Positions 12,301 to 18,745 of a DNA stretch of 57,702 nucleotides are shown one piece after another; within the stretch, counting starts at the first letter, position 1; every line of letters begins with the position of its first letter. The DNA lies in contig NZ_CABTXF010000005.1 of assembly GCF_902488755.1 (NCBI RefSeq), positions 1-57,702 on the forward strand, read 5' to 3'. A program made the position numbers and the translations under genes. Origin of the DNA: an uncultured Murdochiella sp. (GTDB lineage: Bacteria; Bacillota; Clostridia; Tissierellales; Peptoniphilaceae). The notes beneath the pieces were generated by a model. The model was given only the letters and a program-made list of their open reading frames with translations, ran no database searches and was not told where the DNA came from.

Positions 12301-14975
12301 CGAAACAATACAGCAATCCGTATTGGGATGTCGATTCCGGCTGTTTCAAGACGGATGCAGACGGAAAACTGTTTTTGAACCACTTGCAACCGGGTGTTTA
12401 CGACTTGGTTGAACAGACACCGCCAGGCGGCTATCTCGCGAACCCGACGAAATATGTGGTCGTTGTCAACGAAATCGGTAATACCATTATCGTTCCGGAA
12501 GAAGGATATGATCCGGAGAAGTATCCGATTGAAGTCGAGCAGGAACAGAATCCGGGCGAGAATCCGGATCTGCCGCAGAAGCGAACCGAGCCGAAATCGC
12601 TGGATGCCGAAATCATGGTGAAAGACTATCGTTTGTCGCCATCGCATGAGGCGGGGATTGTTCGTCCTCTGGATGATCAGCGACTGTATTTGGAATACAC
12701 CATACAGCTGCCGGAAGACGTGATAAAGGGCGATACCTTCACCATTACGCTGGACAAGAACCTGAATTTCCATGGCATTCGTATTGACCCGGAGGAGTTA
12801 CAGGACATTCTCAGTGAAAACGGGCATGTTGTTGCGAACACGACCGATAAGACGATTGACAAGAACGGCTCGGTGCACAAGATAACCTATACCATGACGG
12901 AATACGTTGACAGTCGTACGGATATCGTCATCAAACAGCAGATTCCGGTATTCGTGGATCCGGATCAGGTGAAGACCGACCAAGCGTTGCGGTTTGTCAA
13001 CTTCATCGGAAACGAGAAGAGAACCTCCGAAACGATTCAAGTGACGTATAACCCCTACTTTGGGTCGGGTTATTATATAAAGAGTAGTACGGGATGGACG
13101 CTGAACAACCAGGTACAGCACTACCGCAACTACTTGGGCGGACGCTTCTATGAGGATCGCGACAAGCACCAAATCGAGCTCTACTACTATGCCTTTGGCT
13201 ACAATAACAGCTGGGAAACCACCTATAGGTTGGAATTAGAAGCGAAAGGCAACGAAGGACAACACTCGGATGTCATCTTTAATGATCCGCAGAATCCGGT
13301 GAAGGTTTCGGTGTACAAAGTTGATGCGTATACTCCGGCAATCGACTATAACACACAGACCATGCCGCCCAGCTATGGCGTAGCGTCCATGGATCTCCGC
13401 GAGGAGAACCGGATTATGAAAGATAAGGAATTTACGGCGGAGAATGGGAAGATTACCATTCCGCTCGACGTCATGAACGACTATCCGGAAGGACGTTTCG
13501 GTTATATCGTGAAGGTGACAGCCCCCTTTGCCAATAAGGACGACGTAGAGCTTTGGACGTTTGGAAAACTGCAAGAAGAGACGTACTTCTATGATGGGCG
13601 AGAACCCATTGGACCGTATGTGGGCGGAGGTGTTAAGTACTGGAACTATCTCAGCCGGCATGAGTCTACGGATGATGTCGAAAGCACCGACCTCATGACG
13701 ATAACGCTCACCAAACGGGGACTGAGCGGCGTGAAGGGCGAAAACAAGTATGCGGCGAAGCTCCTTCCCGGAGCAGGCTTTAAGCTCACCAATAACCAAG
13801 GGTATAAGGATTATGCGGTGACCGATGAAGATGGAAAGCTGACCTTTAGCCGACTGAAACCGGGCGACTATTTCCTTGAAGAGGTCCTCACGCCAAAGGG
13901 CTATACACCGCCTTACGTGGTTTGGGATATTCACGTCGCAGAGGATGGCACGGTTACGATTGCTGACCAAGGAGCCGACAGTCTCATCAAAGGCGGAAAG
14001 AACAGTCTTGCGGTTTGGAACATCAAGACCAAGATTGACAAACCGGTTCTGCAGTTCCCGAACATCCCCAACCGTATAGAGTTTACGAAGTTAGGGGAGA
14101 GTGAAAAAACGTTGGAAGGCGCCGTCTTTGAGCTACGCAGGGCAGACACGGCGGATGGCACCTATAAGACACTGACAGGAACCACCTCCGGTCCCAAGAC
14201 CTCCGGAAAAGACGGTAAGTTCTCCTGGAGTAACCTCACACCGGGCTTCTATCAAGTGTGGGAGACAACGGTGCCGGAAGGCTACGTCAAGCCAGATAAA
14301 GAAGTAGCAACGTTTGAGGTCGATAAAGCGACCGGCAAGATCGTCCATCTGCAGATTGAAGGACGTGACCCGGTTGGCGAAAACAATATCCATAACCGAC
14401 CGTCGATGAAGATTGAGCTGTCGAAGGTGGATGAGAAACTGCGTGCCATTGGAGAGGGTACGGTGACGTTCCGTCTCGATGCTGCCGAGAACAACCCGAA
14501 CAAGGTCGATCCGAAACAGCAGCGCATCACGCTGAATTTGACCAAGGGCGAGCCCTACCTATTGGAAATTCCGGACAATTTGGACGGCGAATACCTGTTA
14601 AGCGAAGTAACTCCGCCAACCGGTTACGTCAAGACGACCAATCGCTATCACATTACGATTGACCGCGCGAATCGAACCGTCCGACTCACGAAAGTGACAA
14701 ACGATCAGGGTACAGAAATTCCGTATCTTGACCGCGGTCTATTAAGTCAGAAGCCGATTGACCTCTATGCAGACAAGATGGTCGATCAAGTCAAGCTACA
14801 GGTTGTCAATCACCTGTACTACACCCTGCCGACCACCGCAGGACCCGGCACCTTCCTCTTCACTTTGGCAGGTGCCTTCCTCCTGAGTCTGGCGTTCGGT
14901 TTATTCCGAAAGTCCAAAGGCAACGCCGGTCGGTCCCGAAAACGTCTCCTCTTTCTTCGGAGACAGTTGGAATGA
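336..14975 (+). CDS. Giant VWA/SpaA/InlB-repeat surface adhesin, likely pilus tip protein
   Basis: A 4879-residue secreted, cell-wall-anchored protein. Residues 1-34 are a signal peptide, followed by a low-complexity Glu/Lys/Gln-rich region to about 570. Next come several SpaA/Cna_B-type immunoglobulin-like domains with E-box ends of the type YxLxExxxPxGY. A VWA domain follows with a complete MIDAS: DHSAS from D1297, T1401 and D1429. Another SpaA domain is followed by a second VWA-like fold (about 1870-2050) without MIDAS residues. More SpaA domains, six InlB/Listeria-Bacteroides B-repeats (about 3480-3925, each ending GYxFxGW...W) and further SpaA domains lead to the sorting signal LPTTA (4831-4835), a membrane segment and a long basic tail. 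VWA-bearing pilins are tip adhesins in known sortase pili, and this gene heads the pilus operon, so a tip role is inferred. RBS AAAGGGGA sits 5 nt before ATG. A C7 tract occurs at 1032-1038. Ligand unknown. Confidence 0.93.
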   Translation: MKKGERVLSLLLAILMILTGVPVGAFGSTSYAEPASSRSNGQVRLFNEDGSRTLPSLIQPWFGAETEDSASAGQESQTVVTGSDITSSSSLAEPANEAEERDSQSPETISPEETQTPEAQEKEMLEAVRRELEKNPFADGKVLPVQDLVLNGNKALSRINYVVNRDQDGLPQSITWVLTYFAPKEKNVHNAFVVTNGDHLEQPTIAERTYTSGEEAAMKAREAARKKQAEQAPPLFLYETETKEADQNGYFLTTVTTPIHRDETIVAKINAAKAKKDVDQNALAEVNTELEGRIYTLDMISLFGAQKQTRRVQINGKGDLTATDANALPLRHDFAVQKDKENRVLFVEPNQEEKETFYKIPAFSSVDANAKNEAEILIYDFVLTEDGFYDFLEVERRSLAQYEKQLQEVEEKGLTGDELQNARKDATLMVQSGQFALTLTSKLVKTEEASSEESQKPNTSAANKEESSAAQEEQKPQEEKKPQEEQKSASSEQQGAQDNKQEENDKKQDAPAEGEKAPWVTDEARDKETREGAAKSKEILPLGKTLAENGSLRKKLQGGKISDLMQPMGAPLNPFVANRPIIIEVVDRDNKGVKIPGAVVRVTGPGMIKELTTGEDGRAVLEKANVGYYEVVQVSAPEGYFPNQTKIAFHFSAIETTKYVRIDNAKNYGTKLYFIEGTVADEKDHNQFIAGVELELRAYENNHGVKGNRVSSMNRTAYTNDEGKFVFNDLLPQYIYEVVIVNAPYTYSFAPNSKPTVENGRIKTDIKFVDAEGQPIVEGDGVKYKETLPIYLSKSTSNRAEVVVFNHETGDQQVSIVGSAFQVLDERGEVIKEIGVLRTDGQGKISFMLRPGQYTIQQLTTDRDHLIPNDKTPIVVQPIPHDPVEDVYLIPNPLKDIGSVTYNMDAVINWGAVPPDPDAKIILKRNGEETDITPQQIGQVYRFSNLPKYDENHEQISYRIELKDHPEYYATYNVVNGVVNIEVHEISTPEGPGGTVTVTGNKVWYNDSKDLLKRPATVHVVLLENGVETRYRATVSEATDWKYSFTNLPRFDKAGKEIVYTVKEVQMAEGGAIAGYRMDETILGKNVLNTKIDHSKIGGEFTLEKTDEKGNGLEGAQFTLSGTMDNGKELTPRSLKTDAKGKLTFKDLPSGTYTLKETLAPDRYEPSTETWQVQVFDDGQTILVGNGEIKNATQGAFPEQLQANQEFVKDGEGSNARTIENEKARNPVPFKKTIYTQDNLTQAEQAEDKNQVGDISKRILNTVDKNLNEYQVELTVEGRGRSSFAGGETTDIVLVVDHSASIKKSRNEDQVRSQVRNIVSAFSNFSNVRMGYVEYAGIAADIGKRLQPRDDNFSDYNYWNSYESNDTYTRDPAVRSSVELTTPGQLAADPKFNTNRFDGGTFTQRALLRAKEILDKGNAKNKHIILITDGGPTMSFSATGSKPNGTRPDGTAWEPIYKPNPNIPNDYAPTYSGDTYNGRASGFRYDTLRGDGLYYQFGTSKNYTDQLAYSSYRAGNDTILDNVFATISTVRDLTEQNVRVTTVGYNLVTLNNAGWFNGQEKYFFPLMASTPKDYSGISDVNDADNAVNRIYDEVSKQFYLSQQNSTTPTINKATVTDPMGEGVELYVGEDGVFNEKDYVLVASDGSIYKNGIAPKEGLLKDVTLEYDQNTRQFTMKGLTLGKGESVSLYYSVRLKEEYRDGNFVDTNKRTTIQNGERTDDFPIPAIRDRSEVSSLKVKNQAYTSNGRFRIIKKDENNKPLAGAYFVLRNNATQEEVMIQPSGKDGTINVNNLPQGTYTLEEVEAPAGYVVSGLTWTITVDAKGKTTITQKENVPQKAPAARSADAEAMGDLLEMGPRMGLAAVRARAPQLSRYKITAKTEFNDADPNNKMFTVHHESTGKTILKELDLYFLLVPESQQDLTTFNNRIRDYNDYLAQHGYQGIINVIYGGYDEPSTQYTYWRIGNAPDLLTNVPVGRTPEGAWMDRAIFTANDILYRHLNGDTVKFVTFLSSGRDFAREEMYYTDNLKTMIEPNAVSRYINLVTNPANRGELLSYLNDNSSPLPEADRRKMREKLDSNLVSGESAAQFESRIKRVYGQFTEDNTVSNESLVIPLAENIRLVGGTQTAKIVNDRGDLIRDVRIDATTDPVSGLTTLRSERITLRSGQHLLVDYSVTLKGDYKRAISYPVYATGAVEWQKPGSTKDAGIKAAYVSDPGQNLQIDVRGLEGYPNPVEVKVTTQRPAETETFSLKNNESASKTILTFDANGNTQGKNVVILTADPAPNGNYQGPKIDKSDYPILRVLYERKKLNLTVRKVYNNRVPQPGESLDVTLLAKVDGQKVDLATLGYNQPATRTLSQKTSANGQPVAGVYETVYEGLPLQWNGKEIVYEVASTSGEQDQGNNIKLIREETVTNYRPDEDLIQIEETELPVLTVINTTNKLEFKKVGESGQQKDEHGNPIVGPDGKPIISEVPLAGTEFELRREVGGNSYTVEGYEKILSGPNGEFSFKNLPPGDYGVYEKKPVLGYELPVQAVATFTIDANGKPINVKSFKDRTNKDGDYILGIQKTLLNNVSVETAITQVEATDHNQGNRKMLYTQRIYVNRNEERMTEANFSVFSAAADNPIVNGSYKVWKVTGPRKPDPMDFNKPLDTKNYDIELVKEVDPPANLSKITIDNLPSNAFYLIEVKGKLEIHDEKFTSKLNFFISATEGHGEGSTHGIPGFKPSDDGTIITGFRKGQQGDDADIMVDASKDPETGAYLVKNYRGSTYFSVQKTREEDDAPLAGAKFKLWAALGKNFEIVETEHTTQVTTGAEEITDENGIITFDNLPTNYNFYLEETETAPGFALPDYLWIVQIRPVATLESLQAKPRDWRQYLPDGKTEATATEAEKAKAQADAASVAYNQMLYPYGGPYTQDADGMAQEAIDKIAKERGFKVFVYQTDGRKPLIVHPKNEQGKDLPANTDPKDYKKDKYDDVIAEQSYGDHPTIKGMWYRKGWVAYSPQPATEPKGQMMPINEYGQPIQKAWTDPNRGWLGETLDGVSGATIRPLIVKDWIQTARDFDAHQADPEFPHSAQYDALVKKFRERILPARDLTIKGQTIPSVLGITNARTEFFINKVNEKGEPLEGADFMLFKLDDAGNEIEPGIKPTRTAKNQFIFDGLTAGTYRLRETKIPEGYQKPTTYWEITVDAKGAVTKKEEKLAVPQKSPARRPAQAPAQLAPLPPQGMLASEETSLLTPVALRLAASPLSAEGKNLQPLHYQELLKIAAKAAPLASPMAEPVRGAGEFYEDDNRNIDSTKNQQIYRANEQVDLGIKFTSIWDVNVDSGKGTFEARIYIDPQDTELYGSGDRTLVLEPKSNVTLTGITQYALNNKKFTSVNFNTDVSKIKGNMLGTGARREISVNVSNRYALDVNPNNTRYLIVVKGTYQNASLDPLRLTAKYEGRVKKPDIKNQWGIVEKSFPERSSQAQATSQVYHYDRYLVTYKSDNQEIKRETVRHQRSVNAPTPQKTGYQFNGWSENGVPVNLQTSPYQRVTADHDLVAEWNKSSWTVSFYDKKGISYSFFQKEVNDGQLLGQLPTEDDIDSDVVEEQKAKGFRFAGWADATGVSYDEQSPITENLSLYPVWEANVWRVDFFDHNGQYKFNKTIPNGKTFREVYGGMPDPVPNVRAGYTFKGWIDYFDKPFTENDPVTRDRSLRPVWEKKDTVVLNFYMLNSSGYYLPDTLQVREVERNHVLPKAQIPSPIPATKEGYTFSGWKAYDSYYGLQDVDWENASFTRGQNFYGDWVANKYQVTFLDEKGALVKTVQDIDHGTYINAPGVAAREGYTFLGWKSEDGTFFDAAKPVTASATYKAAWKKIQANQVVVSFDTKGGSTVPNQIIDQGTTAMAPPEPKKVGWTFAGWTLDGESYDFTKPVNKNITLVATWTEAPDPGTLNELTVTNIKKDFEGEFTLDKFHKVDGGNRVKLGNTFFKFSKRDGAKLPLTFDAAEYAKQYSNPYWDVDSGCFKTDADGKLFLNHLQPGVYDLVEQTPPGGYLANPTKYVVVVNEIGNTIIVPEEGYDPEKYPIEVEQEQNPGENPDLPQKRTEPKSLDAEIMVKDYRLSPSHEAGIVRPLDDQRLYLEYTIQLPEDVIKGDTFTITLDKNLNFHGIRIDPEELQDILSENGHVVANTTDKTIDKNGSVHKITYTMTEYVDSRTDIVIKQQIPVFVDPDQVKTDQALRFVNFIGNEKRTSETIQVTYNPYFGSGYYIKSSTGWTLNNQVQHYRNYLGGRFYEDRDKHQIELYYYAFGYNNSWETTYRLELEAKGNEGQHSDVIFNDPQNPVKVSVYKVDAYTPAIDYNTQTMPPSYGVASMDLREENRIMKDKEFTAENGKITIPLDVMNDYPEGRFGYIVKVTAPFANKDDVELWTFGKLQEETYFYDGREPIGPYVGGGVKYWNYLSRHESTDDVESTDLMTITLTKRGLSGVKGENKYAAKLLPGAGFKLTNNQGYKDYAVTDEDGKLTFSRLKPGDYFLEEVLTPKGYTPPYVVWDIHVAEDGTVTIADQGADSLIKGGKNSLAVWNIKTKIDKPVLQFPNIPNRIEFTKLGESEKTLEGAVFELRRADTADGTYKTLTGTTSGPKTSGKDGKFSWSNLTPGFYQVWETTVPEGYVKPDKEVATFEVDKATGKIVHLQIEGRDPVGENNIHNRPSMKIELSKVDEKLRAIGEGTVTFRLDAAENNPNKVDPKQQRITLNLTKGEPYLLEIPDNLDGEYLLSEVTPPTGYVKTTNRYHITIDRANRTVRLTKVTNDQGTEIPYLDRGLLSQKPIDLYADKMVDQVKLQVVNHLYYTLPTTAGPGTFLFTLAGAFLLSLAFGLFRKSKGNAGRSRKRLLFLRRQLE

Positions 14976-15070
14976 TTCCCTTTGTCGATAGATCCTTGAG
15001 ACACCTGTCTCACCCGTCCATCCGCAACCGGCAGGCAACTGCCATGAACCTGACAAGAAAGGAAACGAAT

Positions 15071-16708
15071 ATGAAACAGTTGAAAAAATGGGCAGCGCTG
15101 TTATTAGCCTTCGTGATGGTGATGACGCTCGTCCCGCTCCATTCCAAAGCCGAATTTGTACAACCGACAGGGAAGATGATTGTCAAAGGCGTTGAAGAAG
15201 GCGCCACGGTAAAAGCGTACCGTTTAACAAAAGCGGTATTTGATGCAGACGGAAACTTCCTGCGCTATGACAATATGGGAGCCGGCGCATTTGCGGACAC
15301 GACCAAACCGACCAATGATGAGTGGTTAGAGCTGATTAAAAAGCCGGTGGATCAGCTTGGTGCAGCAGTTGATTTGACTTGGAATGCTGCAAAAAAATCT
15401 TACGAAAGAGCAGGGAATGAAGCCGGTTTATACATGATTTTGGTTACCTCCAAAGAAGGTCTTGTCTATAACCCGATGCTGGTTGGTCTTTCGCTTACGA
15501 AAGATGGTGCGGGCAATGCAGTGAAAGAAGCCACGATCAATGTACCGTCATCCTTTTCCTTACCTAGCGAAGGCGATGCTAAGATTGAGTTGTATGCCAA
15601 AAAGAGCGAAGTACCTTTAACGAAAACGACGACAGACCCGACCAACGAAGATCAGTCGAATCCGGATTCAGATCATGGTAACGGTTTGGCGTTGAATGAA
15701 AAGCCGTCCTTCACCATCACGACCGAAATTCCTTCCTATCCGACAACGGATAAAGAGCTGAAGTTCAAGATTACCGATACGTTGGATCCCGGTTTAACAG
15801 CTCCGAAAGCAAAGGATGTCACCCTTGAGGTGGATGGCGCTGCTGTTGGTGCTACGGATGCGAAGATTGACGTTCAAGGACAAGTTATCACCATCACCTT
15901 CAGCGATGCGTATCTCAAGGGTCTTAATGGAAAATCGGCAGAAGTTGTTGTAAAGTACAGCGCGACGCTGAATGATCAAGCCACGGTGAACTTCGCCGCC
16001 AATAAGAACAACGTAGAAGTGGAATACACCAATGACCCGATGAATGGTGGAACCTCGAAGAAGAAGGATACGACGTATCACTACACCTTTGACATTGACG
16101 GTTTGATCAATGGAACGGGTTCAGATCAGACACATGAAATCACCAAGCACGGCGAGAATATCATCGAAGGAGATCCTTGGACAAAAGATCCGCTGCCCGG
16201 CGCTGTATTTGGCTTGTACAATGCGGATCCGACCGGAAAGACGATTGTCAAGAACAAAGAAGTAGACGATCTTAAACCTAATGAAGTATTGGAAATGCAG
16301 ACGGTGACTACGGACGCTACCGGTCGCATGAATTTCAAGAAGTTGGATGAGGGTGTCTACTACATCAAAGAAACCAAAGCACCTGCCGGCTATAGCTTGA
16401 ACCAGACGATTTACAAGGTAGAGATTACGGCACAGTACAATACGGATGGTACGCTGAAATCCTACTCGATTATGATCAACGACAAACAGACGACGTTTGA
16501 AGCGACCTACGATGATGCTAAGAACGTGAAAACCGTTGATACAAGGGAAGACCAAGCAACGTTGATCAAGAACACACCGCTTTCGGAACTGCCCAGCACC
16601 GGTGGTATGGGTACGTACCTCTTCACCGGCATTGGCGTTGCCCTCTTGGCTGGCGCCGCGGTGATGGTTACGGTCCTTCGCAAGAAGAACGCCCAGGCTG
16701 CGCAATAG
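15071..16708 (+). CDS. Sortase-assembled backbone (major) pilin
   Basis: A 545-residue pilin shaft subunit, secreted and polymerised by a class C sortase. It has a signal peptide at 1-28. A pilin-motif-like LYAKKSE lies near residue 175, where classical backbone pilins have a YPKN-type lysine. Cna_B-like domains follow, then an E-box of the type YYIKETKAPAGY near 430. The sorting signal is LPSTG at 507-511, with a hydrophobic segment and basic tail. I chose ATG 15071 because AAAGGAAAC precedes it and the signal peptide begins there. An in-frame ATG at 14972 overlaps the upstream stop as ATGA but would add 33 non-signal residues. It lies 95 nt after the adhesin gene and is followed by a strong hairpin before the sortases, consistent with higher expression of the shaft subunit. 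Confidence 0.92.
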   Translation: MKQLKKWAALLLAFVMVMTLVPLHSKAEFVQPTGKMIVKGVEEGATVKAYRLTKAVFDADGNFLRYDNMGAGAFADTTKPTNDEWLELIKKPVDQLGAAVDLTWNAAKKSYERAGNEAGLYMILVTSKEGLVYNPMLVGLSLTKDGAGNAVKEATINVPSSFSLPSEGDAKIELYAKKSEVPLTKTTTDPTNEDQSNPDSDHGNGLALNEKPSFTITTEIPSYPTTDKELKFKITDTLDPGLTAPKAKDVTLEVDGAAVGATDAKIDVQGQVITITFSDAYLKGLNGKSAEVVVKYSATLNDQATVNFAANKNNVEVEYTNDPMNGGTSKKKDTTYHYTFDIDGLINGTGSDQTHEITKHGENIIEGDPWTKDPLPGAVFGLYNADPTGKTIVKNKEVDDLKPNEVLEMQTVTTDATGRMNFKKLDEGVYYIKETKAPAGYSLNQTIYKVEITAQYNTDGTLKSYSIMINDKQTTFEATYDDAKNVKTVDTREDQATLIKNTPLSELPSTGGMGTYLFTGIGVALLAGAAVMVTVLRKKNAQAAQ

Positions 16709-16743
16709 ACGGAATAAGGATCCATCGATTGACGAATTGATGT

Positions 16744-16787
16744 GGGAAGGTGTCGCCCCGAAGAGGCTTCGGGGCGGCGCATCTTCC
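16744..16787 (+). terminator. Strong hairpin between pilin and sortase genes
   Basis: A near-perfect stem pairs the GTGTCGCCCCGAAG side with CTTCGGGGCGGCGC around a 3-nt loop, extended by GGAAG/CTTCC. No T-run follows, so it may be an RNA-processing or stability element rather than a classical intrinsic terminator. Its position suggests it sets the ratio of pilin mRNA to sortase mRNA. Confidence 0.6.
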
Positions 16788-16952
16788 TGAATGGGGATTT
16801 CATGCGAGGAACGTTCTTCGCCTTCCCTTATTATGCAAACAGTGCGGATAGAGAAAACCATAACTTTTGTTTGAAACGGTTCTACGCGCCATTCCTGATG
16901 GGCAAGTTCCGTGGGAAACAGTGTTTCGTGGTTTTCCGTTGAAAGGATGAAC

Positions 16953-17849
16953 ATGAACACAGAACGTCCTCAACAAGAGACGAAAGAAAAAAAGGATCTG
17001 CGACTTCGAATCGCTGCCATTTTTCTTTTGCTAACCGGCGTGTTAGTACTCCTCTATCCGACCATCAGTAATCGCTTTAACCAGTGGCGGGCAGAGCGTT
17101 TGAGTACCGTCTATCAGGTGACGGTTAAAGAGATTAGTGATGACCGTTTTGAAAAAGAGATAGAAAAGGCAAAAGAATACAATCAAAAATTGGCAGGCGA
17201 AAGTGTGCCGGATGTGTTTGCTCTACGGAAAGAGCATAACGACCCCGTATACGATGCCCTGTTGAACGTAACCGGCAATGGTATGATGGGCGAAGTGGAG
17301 ATTCCGGCAATCCATGTCAAAATACCGATTTTCCACTACACAACGGATCAAGTCCTTCAACAAAATGTGGGACATCTTGCCGGCTCATCGCTTCCCGTTG
17401 GCGGAAAGGGAACGCACACCGTGCTTTCTGCACACCGTGGGTTGCCTTCGGCAAAGTTGTTTACCGACCTGAATCTCCTGAAAAAAGGCGATCTCTTCTT
17501 TCTTCGGGTGTTGAATCAGGTTTTCGCCTATGAAGTGGATCAGATGATTGAGGTAGAGCCGACGGAAACCGCATCGTTGGCGATAGATCGAGACAAGGAT
17601 TTGTGCACGCTGTTCACCTGTACGCCGTATGGTGTCAATTCGCAACGCCTTTTGGTTCGTGGGCATCGCGTGGACTATACGCCGGAAGAGATAGAAAAAG
17701 CGTTTGAAGAAGAGCGCGACATTCGTATTGATAAGTCACGCCTGAGCTTTCATATTTTAGCCGCGGTCGTCGGCGCATCGCTGGGGATGGTTCCCTACTG
17801 GATATGGAAGAAACGGAAAAAACGGGATGAGGAGGCTGCGCGTTCATGA
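16953..17849 (+). CDS. Class C (pilin-polymerising) sortase 1
   Basis: A 298-residue membrane transpeptidase that joins pilin subunits by isopeptide bonds. It has an N-terminal membrane segment (about 15-40) and a lid-like motif DPVYDALL near residue 93. The catalytic triad is H161 in SAHRG, C223 in the class C signature TCTPYGVN, and R232 nine residues later. A C-terminal membrane segment with a basic tail is typical of class C. ATG 16953 lies 6 nt after AAAGG; ATG 16947 is too close to that ribosome site and 16911 has none. The next sortase overlaps it by ATGA, so the two are translationally coupled. Confidence 0.93.
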   Translation: MNTERPQQETKEKKDLRLRIAAIFLLLTGVLVLLYPTISNRFNQWRAERLSTVYQVTVKEISDDRFEKEIEKAKEYNQKLAGESVPDVFALRKEHNDPVYDALLNVTGNGMMGEVEIPAIHVKIPIFHYTTDQVLQQNVGHLAGSSLPVGGKGTHTVLSAHRGLPSAKLFTDLNLLKKGDLFFLRVLNQVFAYEVDQMIEVEPTETASLAIDRDKDLCTLFTCTPYGVNSQRLLVRGHRVDYTPEEIEKAFEEERDIRIDKSRLSFHILAAVVGASLGMVPYWIWKKRKKRDEEAARS

Positions 17850-18742
17850 AAAAATCACGCAGCAGAGGGGTGTTGATTTTCCTGGTCATCCTGATGATTC
17901 TCGGAGGCTTGGGGTTTCTCCTGTATCCTCCGGCATCCGACCTTTGGAATCGCTACCGAAACAGCAAGCTGGTAGACGTTTATACGCAGGTAGTAAACGA
18001 CCTTCCGCAGGACGAAGCCGATGCGATTTGGCAGAAGGCGCGCGAATACAATGCGAAGCACACGACCAATTCCATCGTGGATGCCTTCAAGGAGGAAGAA
18101 GAGTATGTGCTGACCGCGCCCTACGATAAGCTGCTCAATCCCTCCGGAGACAATATCATGGGGCGGATTGAAATTCCGAAAATCCATGTGAAGTTGCCCA
18201 TCTTTCATGGGGTAGGTGAGCAATCGCTGCAGCGAGGAGCAGGACATCTCGAAGGAACGTCCCTGCCGATAGGGGGAGAATCCACCCACTCTGTCATTTC
18301 CGCGCATCGCGGGCTGCCTTCGGCGATTCTCTTCACGGATCTCGACCAACTGGCGAAAGGCGATCTCTTCTATCTGCACATTATGGAGGAGGTCTTCGCC
18401 TACCGCGTGGTGGACATTCAAACGGTATTGCCCCATCAATCGACGTTTCTGGCGATTCAGCCGGATCGCGACTTATGTACGCTGCTTACCTGTACGCCCT
18501 ATGGCGTGAACAGTCACCGTTTGCTCGTGACCGGCGAGCGGACGGCATACATTCCCGAAGAAGAAACGCCGGTAGAGGAAAAGGACGTGGCGGTATTGGA
18601 AACCGTCATCGCGAACTGGAAGATTACGTTAGTTGGAATAGGCGTATTACTGGTATTCCTCTTCATTCTCCTTTTCCGGAGCAGACGAAAGAAGAAGCAT
18701 GACCGCGAAGTTGCGGAACGAAACAAGGAAAAAAAGGAGTAG
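17846..18742 (+). CDS. Class C sortase 2
   Basis: A 298-residue paralogue of the preceding sortase with the same plan: N-terminal membrane helix, lid region (PYDKLLNPSG), catalytic H154 (SAHRG), C216 (TCTPYGVN) and R225, then a C-terminal membrane segment with a lysine-rich tail. The block after the arginine reads RLLVTG instead of RLLVRG. The start overlaps the previous stop as ATGA. Two tandem class C sortases are common in pilus islands, where one may specialise in the minor subunit. Which of the two adds the tip or base protein cannot be read from sequence. Confidence 0.92.
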   Translation: MKKSRSRGVLIFLVILMILGGLGFLLYPPASDLWNRYRNSKLVDVYTQVVNDLPQDEADAIWQKAREYNAKHTTNSIVDAFKEEEEYVLTAPYDKLLNPSGDNIMGRIEIPKIHVKLPIFHGVGEQSLQRGAGHLEGTSLPIGGESTHSVISAHRGLPSAILFTDLDQLAKGDLFYLHIMEEVFAYRVVDIQTVLPHQSTFLAIQPDRDLCTLLTCTPYGVNSHRLLVTGERTAYIPEEETPVEEKDVAVLETVIANWKITLVGIGVLLVFLFILLFRSRRKKKHDREVAERNKEKKE

Positions 18743-18745
18743 ATC

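Noticed and set aside
14972..15070. ATGA-overlap start for the backbone pilin
   Set aside because: It would place 33 polar residues before a clear signal peptide; ATG 15071 has a ribosome site.
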